Under the pieces are notes generated by a model. That model was not told the DNA's origin. It ran no database searches and saw nothing but the letters and a program-made list of their open reading frames with translations. Positions 49,601 to 60,639 of a stretch of DNA of 64,000 nt are shown in pieces (within the stretch, counting starts at the first letter, position 1; every line of letters starts with the position of its first letter). The stretch lies in NCBI GenBank assembly GCA_963170055.1, contig CAUJGJ010000040.1, positions 481,401-545,400 of the forward strand. The letters run 5' to 3'. The position numbers and the translations under genes were made by a program. Origin of the DNA: Halisarca cf. caerulea. Taxonomy: Eukaryota; Porifera; Demospongiae; Chondrillida; Halisarcidae.

Positions 49601-50342
49601 CATAGACTCTCTAACACCTGGACTGGCAACTGTTTATATTGTGTATAAATTCAATACATTACAACACGTTTATTTGTATATATTAGTTGAACTGCAAAAT
49701 CGGAAGTGTTCATATGCTCGTGACTTTTTCGTGAAGAGAGGAGGAACGAAAAATGCACTTAACTTACGAACGTTCCCTAACAAAGGAGATTCAAAGTATA
49801 AACAACATTCTCTGTAATCCAAACAACCCGTATTTGTGTACTAAAGTGCGAAAACTGCCCCGCAGCAGAAGTCGTACGCGCAGGCTGTATCATCCTGATC
49901 AGAAATTTGTGTGCAAATTTCTGGGCACCCAGAAGATGCCGGCCGGTTGTTGCTTCAGTCGAAGGATAGCTCTATCCTTATATTACAATACTCGGTAGTT
50001 GGTTTGCATGCAATCTCTAGGTCAAAAGAAGCTTCTTGTCCTAAAGTGAAAACTTGCCACAGAAAGTATCCGTGGTTGCGTACAAATATTCACAGCTCTG
50101 TTCGGGTGGAATAGCACAAATTACGTATCAGAAGGTTTGTAATGAACTCTTCTACAAAATAAGAACGGTCAGGCGATTCCAAAATGGGCAGATCCAGAGA
50201 TATTTAAGGATGAAAATGGGTACGGCATCTAAATGTCATTGGGCAACCCAAATAATTGCTTGTAAGAAACCGGAAATAGGTCACGAGCATAGTAACAACG
50301 CCTAGGTGCGTAGTTACCAGTCCAGGTGTTAGAGAGTCTATG
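49601..50342. mobile_element. hAT-like non-autonomous element, 742 bp
   Basis: The ends start CATAGACTCTCTAACACCTG on both strands and stay identical for 26 bp (then GACTGG). CTTAAAC occurs directly outside both ends, a 7-bp match that may be an 8-bp duplication with one base lost. Beyond the end, GGCAACTGTTTATATTGTGT is shared with the element at 55,295-56,041. The longest ORFs inside (81 and 83 codons) lack a transposase motif. Confidence 0.85.
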
Positions 50343-50880
50343 CTTAAACATAGTTACTGTATAATAATTGTAACATAACATACGTAGTAGATATAGCTAA
50401 AAATGCAGAAGAAAGTGAAAATAGAAAGTGATAACAAGACAACTGGGTAAGCAAACAATAACAACAGTAAAGATACAATAATGTTAGACATGTTATAGTG
50501 CAGAAAATTGATTAAAGTAAAAAATAAGGTATATGCACTAGTCAATACATGACATACATTGATTATATACAGTGTTAAAATATGATTTCACACAGGTAGT
50601 ACATAAATTTGAGCAGGTCAACCCCTTGGCCTCCTCAGGAAGTGTGTTCAACAGCCTCGGGCTGAAAAGGAGAAAACCTTTTTGCTTGCTTCAGATCGCA
50701 GTTGTGGCAGATGGAGGTTGCCATGCATAGCTCCTCTGATGTGATAACAATTGGGATTGTGAGGTTGAAGTAGGGCCTGTAGGTATTTAGGAGCAGACTG
50801 TCGGTGCTAAACATAAAGTGATGCTTGGAAATCTTGATTAGTGTCAATGGTTTGTGCAGTGAAGTAATCACTGCTTGCTA

Positions 50881-52279
50881 AAGGTCCACTGTCACGATTT
50901 TACAACTTGACTTAAACGAAAGAAAACCCTCTAAAACACTCATGGATGATACTTAAAATCCTTCCAAATTCTTCGATAATGAATAAGCAGTCCACTTCCT
51001 GCAATATCGCTTGAAAAAGATGTCATTTTCATCATGACGTCATATTACATCATAAGAGGCACCCTACTCTGGCGAATACCATACATTGGAATGGGAAATT
51101 AGCCTATTTTTGTAATAAAGAGGGTTCCAACTCACAGCTCGACACGATCCTTTACACATGCGTTACTGAAAGGTGTAGTAGGAGTACTGAGGATAGTATT
51201 TCACTTTCTCCAATGTCAAAAAACTAGGAACTATGGCCTGAAGTTGCTGGTAGGGTGCATAGTAGACTGACTGATAGTAGCTGTACTAGTTACAATTTGC
51301 TACATGCACTTCAGCACAAAGTTATATGACCAATAAACTACTTTAGAAGAAAGAATGGGTAAATCTAACAGAAAGATAAAGCTAAAGGAAAGAGTAGTAC
51401 TAGCTCTACTTCCCATGTGGCACAAACATGAAAGAAGTCATTGAATAGTTTCGTATGGATATATTGATCATTTGACATTGTGCAAATACTTCAGCGTTAT
51501 CAAGGTTATGGGGAGTGTGTGAAAGCAGTGCACCCAGTGCTGTAAATTGGCAGCACTTGAGTGGCTGAATAAGCAGCTTTCTGTATCCGTTAGTCACAAA
51601 AAGTTTGAATAAATGGATAGACCAGAGGTGTATACATAGCTTCCTATTGGACATTAATTTAGTTATCCTACCCAAGAGGTGTCACAGTGTTAGTTTACTC
51701 CATCTCTGCATGTACAGCCATAGATATCTATGTTGCTAATCCTCTCGTTCCGCAATATGTTGAGCGCTGAAATATGCTCCAGCGAAACCCAAAAACTGAG
51801 TATCTAGCCTACATATCGCAGAGAAGTTTAGGAATCGCTTTTGAGTTCCCTAGTTGCCTTAATGTAGGCAGCAGCTAGCCAGGAACGAAGTCTTCGTGCG
51901 ATTAACATAGAGACATTGATCGCTCTCCACACTGAGAAGTCTTTAGGCTGCGTAAATTCGCCTTTGTGGTGAGCGTTACAATGGTAGTGTCACTAGAAGA
52001 AGGTTCCCGCTCACCGAAAGACAAGGCATAGGACACAGCGATTTCTTCTTCACTCCCATTTGTGTCTGTACTTGATTCTGCCTCTTATGACGTCACAAGG
52101 TATTCTTGGTTTCTCAAATCGGAAGGCAGGAAACACCCACGCATGATTGGTTTTTTGATGACTTTGCGCTGTTATTCCTCCCCCAAATTACATCGCACCC
52201 CCTTAATATGAGTATCATTCTTCATGTTTCAGCACATACTATTGATTTTTGAAATATAAAAGTCGTGACAGTGGACCTT
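50881..52279. mobile_element. TA-flanked non-autonomous element, 1,399 bp, with AAGGTCCACTGTCACGA ends
   Basis: AAGGTCCACTGTCACGA begins at 50,881 and its exact inverse TCGTGACAGTGGACCTT ends at 52,279, with TA on both flanks. A further inverted pair lies inside (ATGACGTCATATTACATCAT near 51,034 and CTTATGACGTCACAAGG near 52,085). No ORF above about 90 codons, so it must rely on a transposase elsewhere. Confidence 0.85.
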
Positions 52280-52401
52280 TAATATCCAAATTATCTACCA
52301 TATGTGGTAATTTTTTCTCCAAATCTGTATGCAGCAGCAAAACCTCATAAAGAAATCTTGTATGATGAATTTCTGCATTTGTTGTACGAAATCATACCCT
52401 G

Positions 52402-53346
52402 CAGTGTTCTCCCCAGGTATCTTAAGGCATGTCGGGCTGACATGCCTTCTTTTCTTCCTAGTTTTTATAGAAGTGTACTTCTATGGGCCTTTAGAGTATT
52501 TTTTTAGGAGAACAAATCATGCAAATGCCCAAACTAAAACTAAAATAACCTCCGCAAGTATTCTCCACTTTAATGTGATGACATCATGATAACGTACTTC
52601 GTGCAACAGCAGGCGTTTTCGTGCTCGATTGGCGTCACAAACGTACGATCTTGAGGATAAACATAATTTGATCGCTAAACCGAGCCGTCCTGCATTTTGT
52701 GGAAGACTCGCTGCTAAGTTGACTGCATTTTTAGGGCATTCAAACAGGAAACATAAGTCGTGAATCTGCTGGAACAAAAAGTATACAGTGATTTAGTTTA
52801 GGTAGACAGGAAAGCTCCAGCTCACCAACCAGTCACCTAAAGGATGAAATATAATATATATAATATAGATAATATATATACACATATATAAATGCTAATT
52901 GCTTGGGGAACCTTATGACGGGTGCCTGAAGGGTGTTCACTTCAACTTGTCATATAGATTCAACTGAATTATTATTCTCAATCATACCCCTAAAATAACA
53001 GTATATGCGATTAAATAAACAAAGGAACAAAAAAGGTCATTGTGCGTGCGGCGTGGTGTGGTGTGCAGGTGAGCGTACATGCTAATCACGTGGCGCGTGA
53101 GTGTACAGCACGTGCTCGATGACCGGATGGCAAAAATACAGGAAATAATAAGAGTAAAGACACCGAACTACTTAGGCATGCGGTACAGGAAATAATAAGG
53201 AAAAAATACATGGTCACTTAACTACAAGTACACCACAACCTTTTTTTTTTCTTCCTTAAGCCCCCCCACATCTGCCCCTGATAATATGTATGCTCAAGGT
53301 GGCATGAACTTCAACATGCCTTAAAATATTTCTGGGGAGAACACTG
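52402..53346. mobile_element. Inverted-repeat element with CAGTGTTCTCCCCAG ends, about 945 bp
   Basis: CAGTGTTCTCCCCAG at 52,402 and its inverse CTGGGGAGAACACTG ending at 53,346 are perfect over 15 bp. Further inside, CTTAAGGCATGT is mirrored by ACATGCCTTAA. An 8-bp duplication is not clear. An 86-codon minus-strand reading (52,777-52,517) has no recognised domain. The AT-rich tract at 52,849-52,890 lies inside it. Confidence 0.75.
52849..52890. repeat. AT-rich simple repeat
   Basis: ATATAATATATATAATATAG followed by similar TA runs; imperfect. Confidence 0.8.
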
Positions 53347-53371
53347 CTCCAGTGAATACTATATGTATATA

Positions 53372-53610
53372 CCGTTCAGCGGGAAATTTTTACAAATTTG
53401 TCCCATGAAAGCTGTTTCGCAATTTCAATTTGCGTAATGTCTATGTCTATGGTTGTGATTGATGTCATTGTCCATTTCCGCACAGATGGTCGCTAATGTA
53501 TTGCTATTTGAATGTATTCAAGCCTAAAAGATTTGCAGTATGATCTTCGCGAATTAGGCCATCCGCGAAATTAGCGAAAATAAAACTTCGCAATATTTCC
53601 CGCTATACAG
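53372..53610. mobile_element. TA-flanked MITE with CYGTWYAGCGGGAAAT ends, 239 bp
   Basis: The left end CCGTTCAGCGGGAAATTTTT and the inverted right end CTGTATAGCGGGAAATATTG match at most positions, with TA on both sides. Internal words such as TTCGCGAATT and CCGCGAAATTAGCG are typical of this MITE type. Confidence 0.85.
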
Positions 53611-53694
53611 TAGTTTACAGCTGACTATTGTGAATTTCTGATATAGTGAAGAAAATTTTCTGTGTCCCCTATGAGATTTTACTAAAGTGGAACC

Positions 53695-53860
53695 TCTCAT
53701 AACAAACTCCCCTAATAGCAAAATCTCTATATATAACAGACTGCTTTTGTGGGTCCAGATAGATTGTTACGCATATAAAATAACCTCCGAATAGTGGACA
53801 CCTCTGTATAACAAACTGTTTTTCAGTTTCCAAAGTGTCCATTGTAGGGAGATTCCACTG
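53695..53860. mobile_element. TA-flanked MITE with MAGTGGAAYCTCYC ends, 166 bp
   Basis: The left end AAGTGGAACCTCTC and the inverted right end CAGTGGAATCTCCC are flanked by TA. The interior repeats 'AACAAACT' and 'GTGGACACCTCTGTATAAC' in mirrored fashion. Confidence 0.8.
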
Positions 53861-54248
53861 TATACATATATGTATAGAAAAGTATAGTATTGCTGTGTAA
53901 TTAATGTGCTGGGCTCTCCCAGTCAATATGTACATATTTTAGTGCAAGTGTTAATGTTAGTATAGTGTTATCTTAGATGCAGTAATATCTATGACATTAC
54001 TGATTGCATTACACGTGTATGCAGAGTTTTTGTTGTGGACACATAGATATGGATAGGTATGTACATACGCATGTGGGTAGGATAGTTGAGGAGATCTGAT
54101 GATGGAGACTTATGTACTTTATGTTGCCCACCATAGTTAATATAACTCTTTCTTTTTTAATTATGTAGAAATTTTATTCAAGTGTCCATTTCACTGGCTT
54201 GACAATATCTTTTTGTTTTATATATACATTGTTAGGTATATTCATCAG

Positions 54249-54367
54249 GATCTAGTGTTATTATTTTGAATAAGAGTCTTAAATGGATCCAGACCATTTC
54301 CAGTGATGGCTGTGACTTTCATAACCACATCACAACTGGTGTTGATTGTGCAGGTTATGGCGGAAAA
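54249..54367 (+). CDS. DMXL: DmX-like (rabconnectin-3 alpha) protein, coding exon 2
   Basis: Between acceptor TTCATCAG and donor AAA|GTAAGC. It enters one base into a Gly codon and reads (G)SSVIILNKSLKWIQTISSDG...VDCAGYGGK. This fits the family stretch GCDIVIL...LQIIPG...V.C...GG/GR just before IAAS. It ends in phase 0, as the next exon requires. Confidence 0.75.
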
Positions 54368-54481
54368 GTAAGCACTTGCTGTTATCTCATTGCCTGCATG
54401 CAGCTAAAGAGCACTTTTCTGTGTATATACTATTGTAGTCATGTATATTACTCCATGCATCATCTCTCTTCTGGTTGATAG

Positions 54482-54556
54482 ATTGCAGCGTCATGGAACA
54501 ATCTTGTGGCAATATACAAGCCACAAATTAGATTACTTGTTGAAGATTCTTGTGAG
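54482..54556 (+). CDS. DMXL: DmX-like (rabconnectin-3 alpha) protein, coding exon 3
   Basis: Exon of 25 whole codons between TTGATAG and GAG|GTGTGT, reading IAASWNNLVAIYKPQIRLLV and on to EDSCE. IAAS.GN...I.EP is a hallmark of the first WD40 blade in DmX-like proteins. The 114-bp intron before it and the 60-bp intron after it are complete GT-AG introns. Confidence 0.8.
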
Positions 54557-54616
54557 GTGTGTTAACGTCGATTATATGAAGTATAACTTTTGTAAGTTAC
54601 ATCTCATTTCTTTTAG

Positions 54617-54698
54617 GACGAATTTCCATTTGAATGGCACCTTGATACTGTTTTAACCTTGGAAGCAAGTGTCTTTTGTATCAGATGGAATACAACTG
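54617..54698 (+). CDS. DMXL: DmX-like (rabconnectin-3 alpha) protein, coding exon 4
   Basis: Between acceptor TTTCTTTTAG and donor ACTG|GTTTGT, reading DEFPFEWHLDTVLTLEASVF and on to CIRWNTTG. It fits the W...G.F...S.....AWDP. stretch of the family. It leaves one base of a Gly codon, matching the start of the exon at 58,664. Confidence 0.8.
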
Positions 54699-54891
54699 GT
54701 TTGTTACTTTGTAGCATGCAGGAAATGCACAGTTTTTAAATCTTGTGTGATGCAGTGAGCATCAAAGGGAAAAGTGTGCATATCTAAATTAATGAACACT
54801 GATAGTGCTGTTTTTGGATCTTATACCTTGAATAACTCCCAAGCTTTAAGCAACACATACAAAATGACCTGCATCACCTGAGCTACTTTCA

Positions 54892-55117
54892 TGCATACCC
54901 CTACTTTTTGAGAGCAACTTGTTTTTGTGGTTACTTGCCCTCTAATGTAAATTAATTTGAATAACAAGAAGCAAGACAAAAAGTTGCTAGATAATGCATG
55001 AAAATATGCATACCCCTACTTTTTGAGAGCAACTTGTTTTTGTGGTTACTTGCCCTCTAATGTAAATTTGAATAACAAGAAGCAAGACAAAAAGTTGCTA
55101 GATAATGCATGAAAATA
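54892..55117. repeat. Recent tandem duplication of a 115-bp segment
   Basis: TGCATACCCCTACTTTTTGA...GCATGAAAATA occurs at 54,892-55,006 and again at 55,007-55,117. The only difference seen is a 4-bp deletion (AAATTAATTTG to AAATTTG) in the second copy. Confidence 0.95.
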
Positions 55118-55294
55118 TGGACTAAAAGCGTATGAACTAGTTAAATTTATGTTTGATATTATTGTACTACAGTACATGGTACCTAGACTTTATAGTTAGC
55201 ATTTCGGAGTTGTCACTGATTAGTCAGTGCCTGGTGTGGGAGTTTTAAAGGAGGCCCTGGATGGGGCATGCTGTGACCGGTGGTTCATCTGCCA

Positions 55295-56041
55295 ATAGAT
55301 ACTCTATACCCCAACCAGGTTAGGCAACTGTTTATATTGTGTATAGAATCAATGCATTGTAACACGTGCTTTGCTTATTAATTATTTAACCGCAAATACG
55401 TATGCAACGTCTCAAGGCTTGACTGAAACATTGAAGAACAACCAAAGATAAAGTTGTTCGAAACAGATTCTAGGAATGTTTTTAAACCAAAAATCAACTT
55501 TGCTGAGGTATACAAGCCCAAAACTATACAATGATAACAGCTAGTAGGGTTCACAACGTGCATTTCTGGTACAACAAGGGAAAATCGCAAAAACGCAACA
55601 GGTATAACTTATGAACAAATTTGCAAGACATGAGAAAGATGTACACCATCATTTTGTTACTCCACGTGTGCCTGGAATCCCGTGCTATAACACTGTGGAG
55701 GATTTTTTGCCAGATTTCTTTCAGTTATCGAGATACAAGCCAAATAGACGGATTTCATAGCTTCACACATGGCAGTTTTGTGTGCTTAGCCCGTGTATTT
55801 CCTATTGGCACTATTCGAGTCTGGCAATACTCGCAAAGAACTGGCCTACACAATAGTGAGTGTTTTAGGACTCCTAGCCCAACCATTTTCGAGGAAATCA
55901 GGGCCACGCGCACACACTTCACCAACATTTATAGGGATCAAATTAGATCATGGGAAGCCACAAAAGTACAAAAGCGGTCAAGCTTCACGCCATGCAGCCT
56001 TGTCTAGTTGTCTATCCTGAGTGGGGTATAGAGTATCTATG
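55295..56041. mobile_element. hAT-like non-autonomous element, about 747 bp, with 8-bp target duplication
   Basis: The ends read ATAGATACTCTATACCCCA (left) and, inverted, CATAGATACTCTATACCCCA (right). ATCTGCCA flanks both sides (55,287-55,294 and 56,042-56,049), the 8 bp expected of hAT elements. The subterminal GGCAACTGTTTATATTGTGT is shared with 49,601-50,342, but the cores differ. A 128-codon plus-strand reading at 55,621-56,007 has no recognised domain. Confidence 0.85.
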
Positions 56042-56716
56042 ATCTGCCAAAGGGTCGGCTATGGGTCTGGAGGTTGCTGGCTCTGGTCTGGTTCAATTAA
56101 CTGCCTTTTTCCCTTCCCCCCTTCTTTCCTACCATGTGTAGTCCACAATAATGTCTTTCATCCAGTTTAGTATCAAATAAAAGCTCTGCTTTTGTAGATC
56201 ATCAATAAGGCATTAAAGTGTTCACTTTTGCCTTCTGTATTAAAACACAAGGCAGTGAGCACCTGCCACTGGATGGAGCATCTTTTTCCACATAACTCAG
56301 TAAATTATCTACAGTAGTATAGTTGGGAAATATGGCATCGCAATGTAAGTGATTCACTATGTACAACTGCCATTATCCTGGTTCACTTCTGTATTGTTTA
56401 GTGTCGAGTTACTCCTCTTCATTTGCAACAATCTTGTGAAGTAGGAAATTCACTCTCAAAGTACACATGATGGCATCTTTGTATAGACGCTTTTCATAAG
56501 GGAAAATGAGAATCATTTCAGATTGATATGCACAGTGTCAATTCTACCTACTCTATCCACTCAAAGCATTTTAGCAAAGAAGGAATGGACTCTACTTGAA
56601 GTAAAAAATAAGGTCTGCATAAGCCGAAGGAGGGTGGCCTACCTTGCTTTAAAGGGCCGGCAAGAACACTGCCCTTAACGAATAATGTCAGAACCAGTTC
56701 TTTTCGGAACAAATTA

Positions 56717-57010
56717 CTGTACGTGTACAAAATTTCACTGGATGAAACTTTCGCAGATGGCCAATTTTGACAATTTTCGCAGTTTTTATTTTCTGCAGAT
56801 CCCCCTTTAATCCTTATTTTAGTCTTTAATTGCTATAATACTCCTCTGTTTCTGGAAGAAAGCCATGAAAGAAACGAGCGAAGGCACTGGCTTGCTTCTC
56901 AACATCTCCTGCTCTTTAGATGGCCATTTTGGTCATTGCGCAAGCCTTTAACAAAATTTTCACACATGCCTTCCAATCTCCAAAATCCGCAAAAATTTGT
57001 ACGCATACAA
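56717..57010. mobile_element. TA-flanked MITE, 294 bp
   Basis: The left end CTGTACGTGTACAAAATTTC and the inverted right end TTGTATGCGTACAAATTTTT agree at about 16 of 20 positions, with TA on both sides. Internal TTTCGCAG and AATCCGCAAAA words resemble those in 53,372-53,610. Confidence 0.6.
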
Positions 57011-57807
57011 TACTATCAAGTCGGTGCAGGAGTCCATGTTTTATACAACGTCATTGCTTACATCAAAATCAACACCGGTTAAGCGCTAAATGATAACAGT
57101 GAATTTTGTACCATTTATTGGTTACTGCCTACTGGTTAAATGGTTTAGTATTATAAATACAGTGCAGCATGCCCTGTGTTACAAGTACCATATAGTGGGT
57201 GTTTTCAAAGAGTTTATGATTCATGGTTGGGAATTTAACCATGAAATATTTACATACTTACAAAAAATGAGTCTTTCTGCAAATTTGAATATCAATGTGG
57301 CATGAACTGTGATTTTTTCCTTGAATAATCCAAATTTTCTAACATCCACAGAAGTTTTACTCCTTGAAAAAAACCTCTATTGTATATGCATAAGCATGTA
57401 TACCGCAGGCATAAGGATCGGTGAGGCAAACAAGCCACCACTACATCATTCACCCAAGCCCAACTAATTGCAAGAGAATTAATTATCCATTGGTCTACAC
57501 AACAATAATGGACTACTAGTATAGATTATGCAATGGGAACGGGAGGTTAAGCAATTTACACACCTGGGGCGGAGCCGGAAGCTGTGAATCGCTAAACCTT
57601 CTGTTCCCATTGTATAACTGTCTTGTACCATGATGCCGGACATCCAAAGGCATGGCCTAAGTATGTCGTAATCATTCATTTTCCACCTATTTCTACCGTG
57701 CTGCGAACAGGGAGATGACGGATCCTATCCCATCAGAATTATATTGCGATTACCTTCAATCCTGGTCCATTCCTTAGCCAATCCAGTCGCTTACGACCTG
57801 ACCACCT

Positions 57808-58015
57808 CCACCAATGATCAGCTAATATGACCTCCTACAGCCAGTTGTTCATTGACCAGAATGCCTCTATCCCACCATTTGCTGATAATTGAAATGCTTC
57901 CATCCACCTGTTTACTGATCCGAATGCCTTCAGCCAACTGTCTACCGATCTGACCGCCTCCATCCAGCCATTTACTGACACAAATGCCTCCATCCAACCA
58001 TCTGCTGATGCTAAA
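57808..58015. repeat. 30-bp minisatellite, about seven degenerate units
   Basis: Units such as GCCTCCATCCAGCCATTTAC(TGACACAAAT) repeat every 30 bp, with one unit of 33 bp. Being a multiple of three it stays open on the minus strand and would read as a 10-residue repeat (GWMEAFVSVN-like). It lies inside an intron of a plus-strand gene, so coding use is unlikely. Confidence 0.85.
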
Positions 58016-58205
58016 GCCAGATTCACAATTGGTCACAATCACACACGAATAGTCATTCGCAAGGTAGTCACTGCAAGCGTTTGCAAGAATAGAAAATTTT
58101 TCTATAGTTGCGAATAGGCATGATTAGTAAATGCAAACGTGTGAATTGGTCGCTTTGGTCGCAGTGACCAATTCACGTGTACTTGCGAACAATTGTGAAC
58201 CAGGC
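58016..58205. mobile_element. Possible MITE, 190 bp, with GCC(A/T)G(A/G)TTCACAATTG ends
   Basis: The left end GCCAGATTCACAATTG and the inverted right end GCCTGGTTCACAATTG agree at 14 of 16. Internal GAATTGGTC...GACCAATTC forms another hairpin. No clear target duplication. Confidence 0.55.
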
Positions 58206-58663
58206 TTAACTCCTAACTAATGGTTGGGTGGATGTGTTCAGGTCGCAAGTGGCTGTATCAGCTAAGGGATGGACCAAAAACTCACCTGGATTGAAGAATA
58301 TCATGATTTGTAATAGGAAAGAATCAGCCATCTCCGTTCACAGTGTGATAGAACGATAAAAAAAGGCCAAAAAAAGAACTGCGCTAACTGAAAAGAATAT
58401 AGGCACCTTATGAATTCTTAATGAGGTGGGTTAGTGAATTATACACCTAGCCACATCGAAGGATACACCCACACATCATGGTACAAACAAGATCAACTCA
58501 GGCAGCTTGATCATTCTGTATCCTCATAGAGGATCAGGAACCCCGCCTTTATGAACTGGCTCTCACTGTTGATTAAGATTTTGAATTTGAAGGCTAATAT
58601 TGGCTGGTGTTATGTTGTGTGGTAATAATACATTAATTTTATCTTTCTCCTTTTAACATGTAG

Positions 58664-58833
58664 GATCACAGTTATTAACTTCATGTGCTATGCTTTCCCT
58701 TTGGGAAATGGTTGATGATTCTAGTGAAGAGTATGAAGCAAAGTGGGATAAGACATGGAGCAAAGAATTATCTTTGCCAACCACCATGATTGACTATACA
58801 ACCGATAGTACATTGTTTGCAACTGGTGGTGAG
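58664..58833 (+). CDS. DMXL: DmX-like (rabconnectin-3 alpha) protein, coding exon 5
   Basis: Between acceptor TTTTAACATGTAG and donor GAG|GTATGT. It completes the Gly codon and reads (G)SQLLTSCAMLSLWEMVDDSS...TTMIDYTTDSTLFATGGE. The pattern LLT....LQLW......W........LM..SPDG..FATAG is the second WD40 region of DmX-like proteins. It ends in phase 0. Confidence 0.85.
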
Positions 58834-60639
58834 GTATGTATTAATTTTGTGTACATTCAGAAGTCATGCATAGTCTGTTAGTTAGATTAATCAATGATGA
58901 ATTATGCAGGTGTTCGACATACGTATGGTATAGTGATTATGGTGTTAAATAACCTGATATTATGGTAATGGTATGGATACACAATGATTTTAGTATTAGT
59001 TAAACCATGGCTCTTCGTGGTTTAACTGACTTAGCTAATGTTTTCCCACAGATTGGCGCGGGAAGTGCGTATACCGGGTAAACAGTTGGCTACTATATTT
59101 CAGCTTTTTCCTAGAATCTACTAGTAAACTACTGATCGTGCGCATTGTCCCTGTAGTTAGGACCACCTAATATGAAGTAGGCACCCTCTGAGACCAGGGC
59201 AACTTGTTGCCTAAACAATCGATCGAAAAGAAGTTGGAAAAGGCCACTGGCGAGACATCAAAGCCGAGCGAAGAGAAACAGTTTCGTTCAATCTATTTCC
59301 CAATTCGCTCGGCTGTAGTTTGGCTCTGTACAACTGTAAAATCCGCCATTTGGCAGCATCAATTTTAGCGGATATTGCTATGCGATGGAAGCTTTTGGTT
59401 TGCAAAGCCTGTCAATCATACTTAACACTTTACTCGCCTGACTACTATAATAGCAGTATTCTCACTAATGTTGTCTGCTTTATGAGACAAAGGTCTGCAT
59501 GAAACGTCAATGTGCACAATACTGATTTTGCCGAGCTTTGTAGTGTGAAAGACCACCTTTCAGTCGGTATGTGAAGTTGGACTAGAGTATTTAAATAATT
59601 TTTTAAAAAGACGATTGAAAACATGTACAAAGAATTTCAAAGCAATGTCATTCATGCAAGGAGGGTCTACATGCATGGTCCATTGTCCTTGCTCTTCAGG
59701 TAGAAGCTATACAGCCAGTTGGTCTCATGATTATTGTTTGTCACTTAGCTATGGCTGTAAGTACTGTCCTCCTAAGGTCACATTTATCACATCGTTTTAA
59801 TCCACAACACACTACTCCAATTTATATCACACTACTCCAATTAGTATCACATTGAATCTTATGGTATACAGTGTATAATAAATGGGAATAACCATGGTAA
59901 CATTAGCTAATATTGTATAATACATGGGTATCTAACTCGCTATGAGTTATACTAAGAAGCCTATGATTTCTGGCAAATACTTCTCTATAATGCTCCTTCA
60001 ATAGGTTCTAATGCAAGGTGCTCTAAATTGAATCCAAACAACGTCTATCTTTGCCACCACAAGAAGTAATGTTAGCACTGCACCTGAGAAAATTTGCAGG
60101 TACTGCACTGATTAAAGATACCTAACCAGCTACTTGCATTTAGTCTGCAGATATTTTGTGTGAGTATATGCTATATGTTCAACTACTCGTGCAAGTAAAA
60201 ATGTACACGTGTATCAACACACTTGCAATGTTAACAAAACCAACTGTGATGTGCAAAACAGCCAATATTCATGGTAGTCATATAGAAGAATGCCTCGGAA
60301 GTCCAACAAAATCTTGGGAAAGTGGCTGGAGTCCAAAGAATCTAAAGACGAACCACATCATTGTGTCAAATTAAAATTTGAAAATAGATAATATTGGCAT
60401 TTTCATCATGAAGAGGTTGTAAAATGGGGTTCTTAGGGTCCATGCATGGTAAATACTTTTCAGGTAAGCAAGGATAATGCTCACTTACTTCATCCCTGCT
60501 CCACCTACCCAGTGACAAAATCAGCAATGACGTACTTCTGTTCGAATTCTCTCATTACAACTGTCACATGTGGAACATCTCCTCAGTTGAACTTAAGTCA
60601 TCACCTTCTCATGAAGAGTGCTCCCTTAACCGAGGGAGT

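Larger units (their letters stand above)
48670..54248 (+). other. Intron of the DMXL-like gene, 5.6 kb, filled with DNA transposons
   Basis: It contains two GGTAA-type MITEs, one hAT-like element, a 1.4-kb TA-flanked element, a CAGTGTTCTCC element and two further MITEs, listed separately. Between them (49,290-49,600; 50,343-50,880) I see no gene. The 50,600-50,870 segment (GTTCAACAGCCTCGGGCTG) may be a retroposon 3' piece of unknown family. Confidence 0.55.
54699..58663 (+). other. Intron of the DMXL-like gene, 4.0 kb
   Basis: It holds a 115-bp tandem duplication, a hAT-like element, two MITEs and a 30-bp minisatellite, listed separately. The stretches 55,120-55,290, 56,042-56,716, 57,011-57,807 and 58,206-58,663 show no gene or repeat end that I can support. 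Confidence 0.7.

Noticed and set aside
50560..50871. Retroposon 3' end around GTGTTCAACAGCCTCGGGCTG
   Set aside because: It feels familiar from invertebrate repeats, but I could not place it in a family or find its ends.
57835..58042. Two minus-strand ORFs of 63 and 74 codons
   Set aside because: They are readings of the 30-bp minisatellite inside an intron, without start context or homology.
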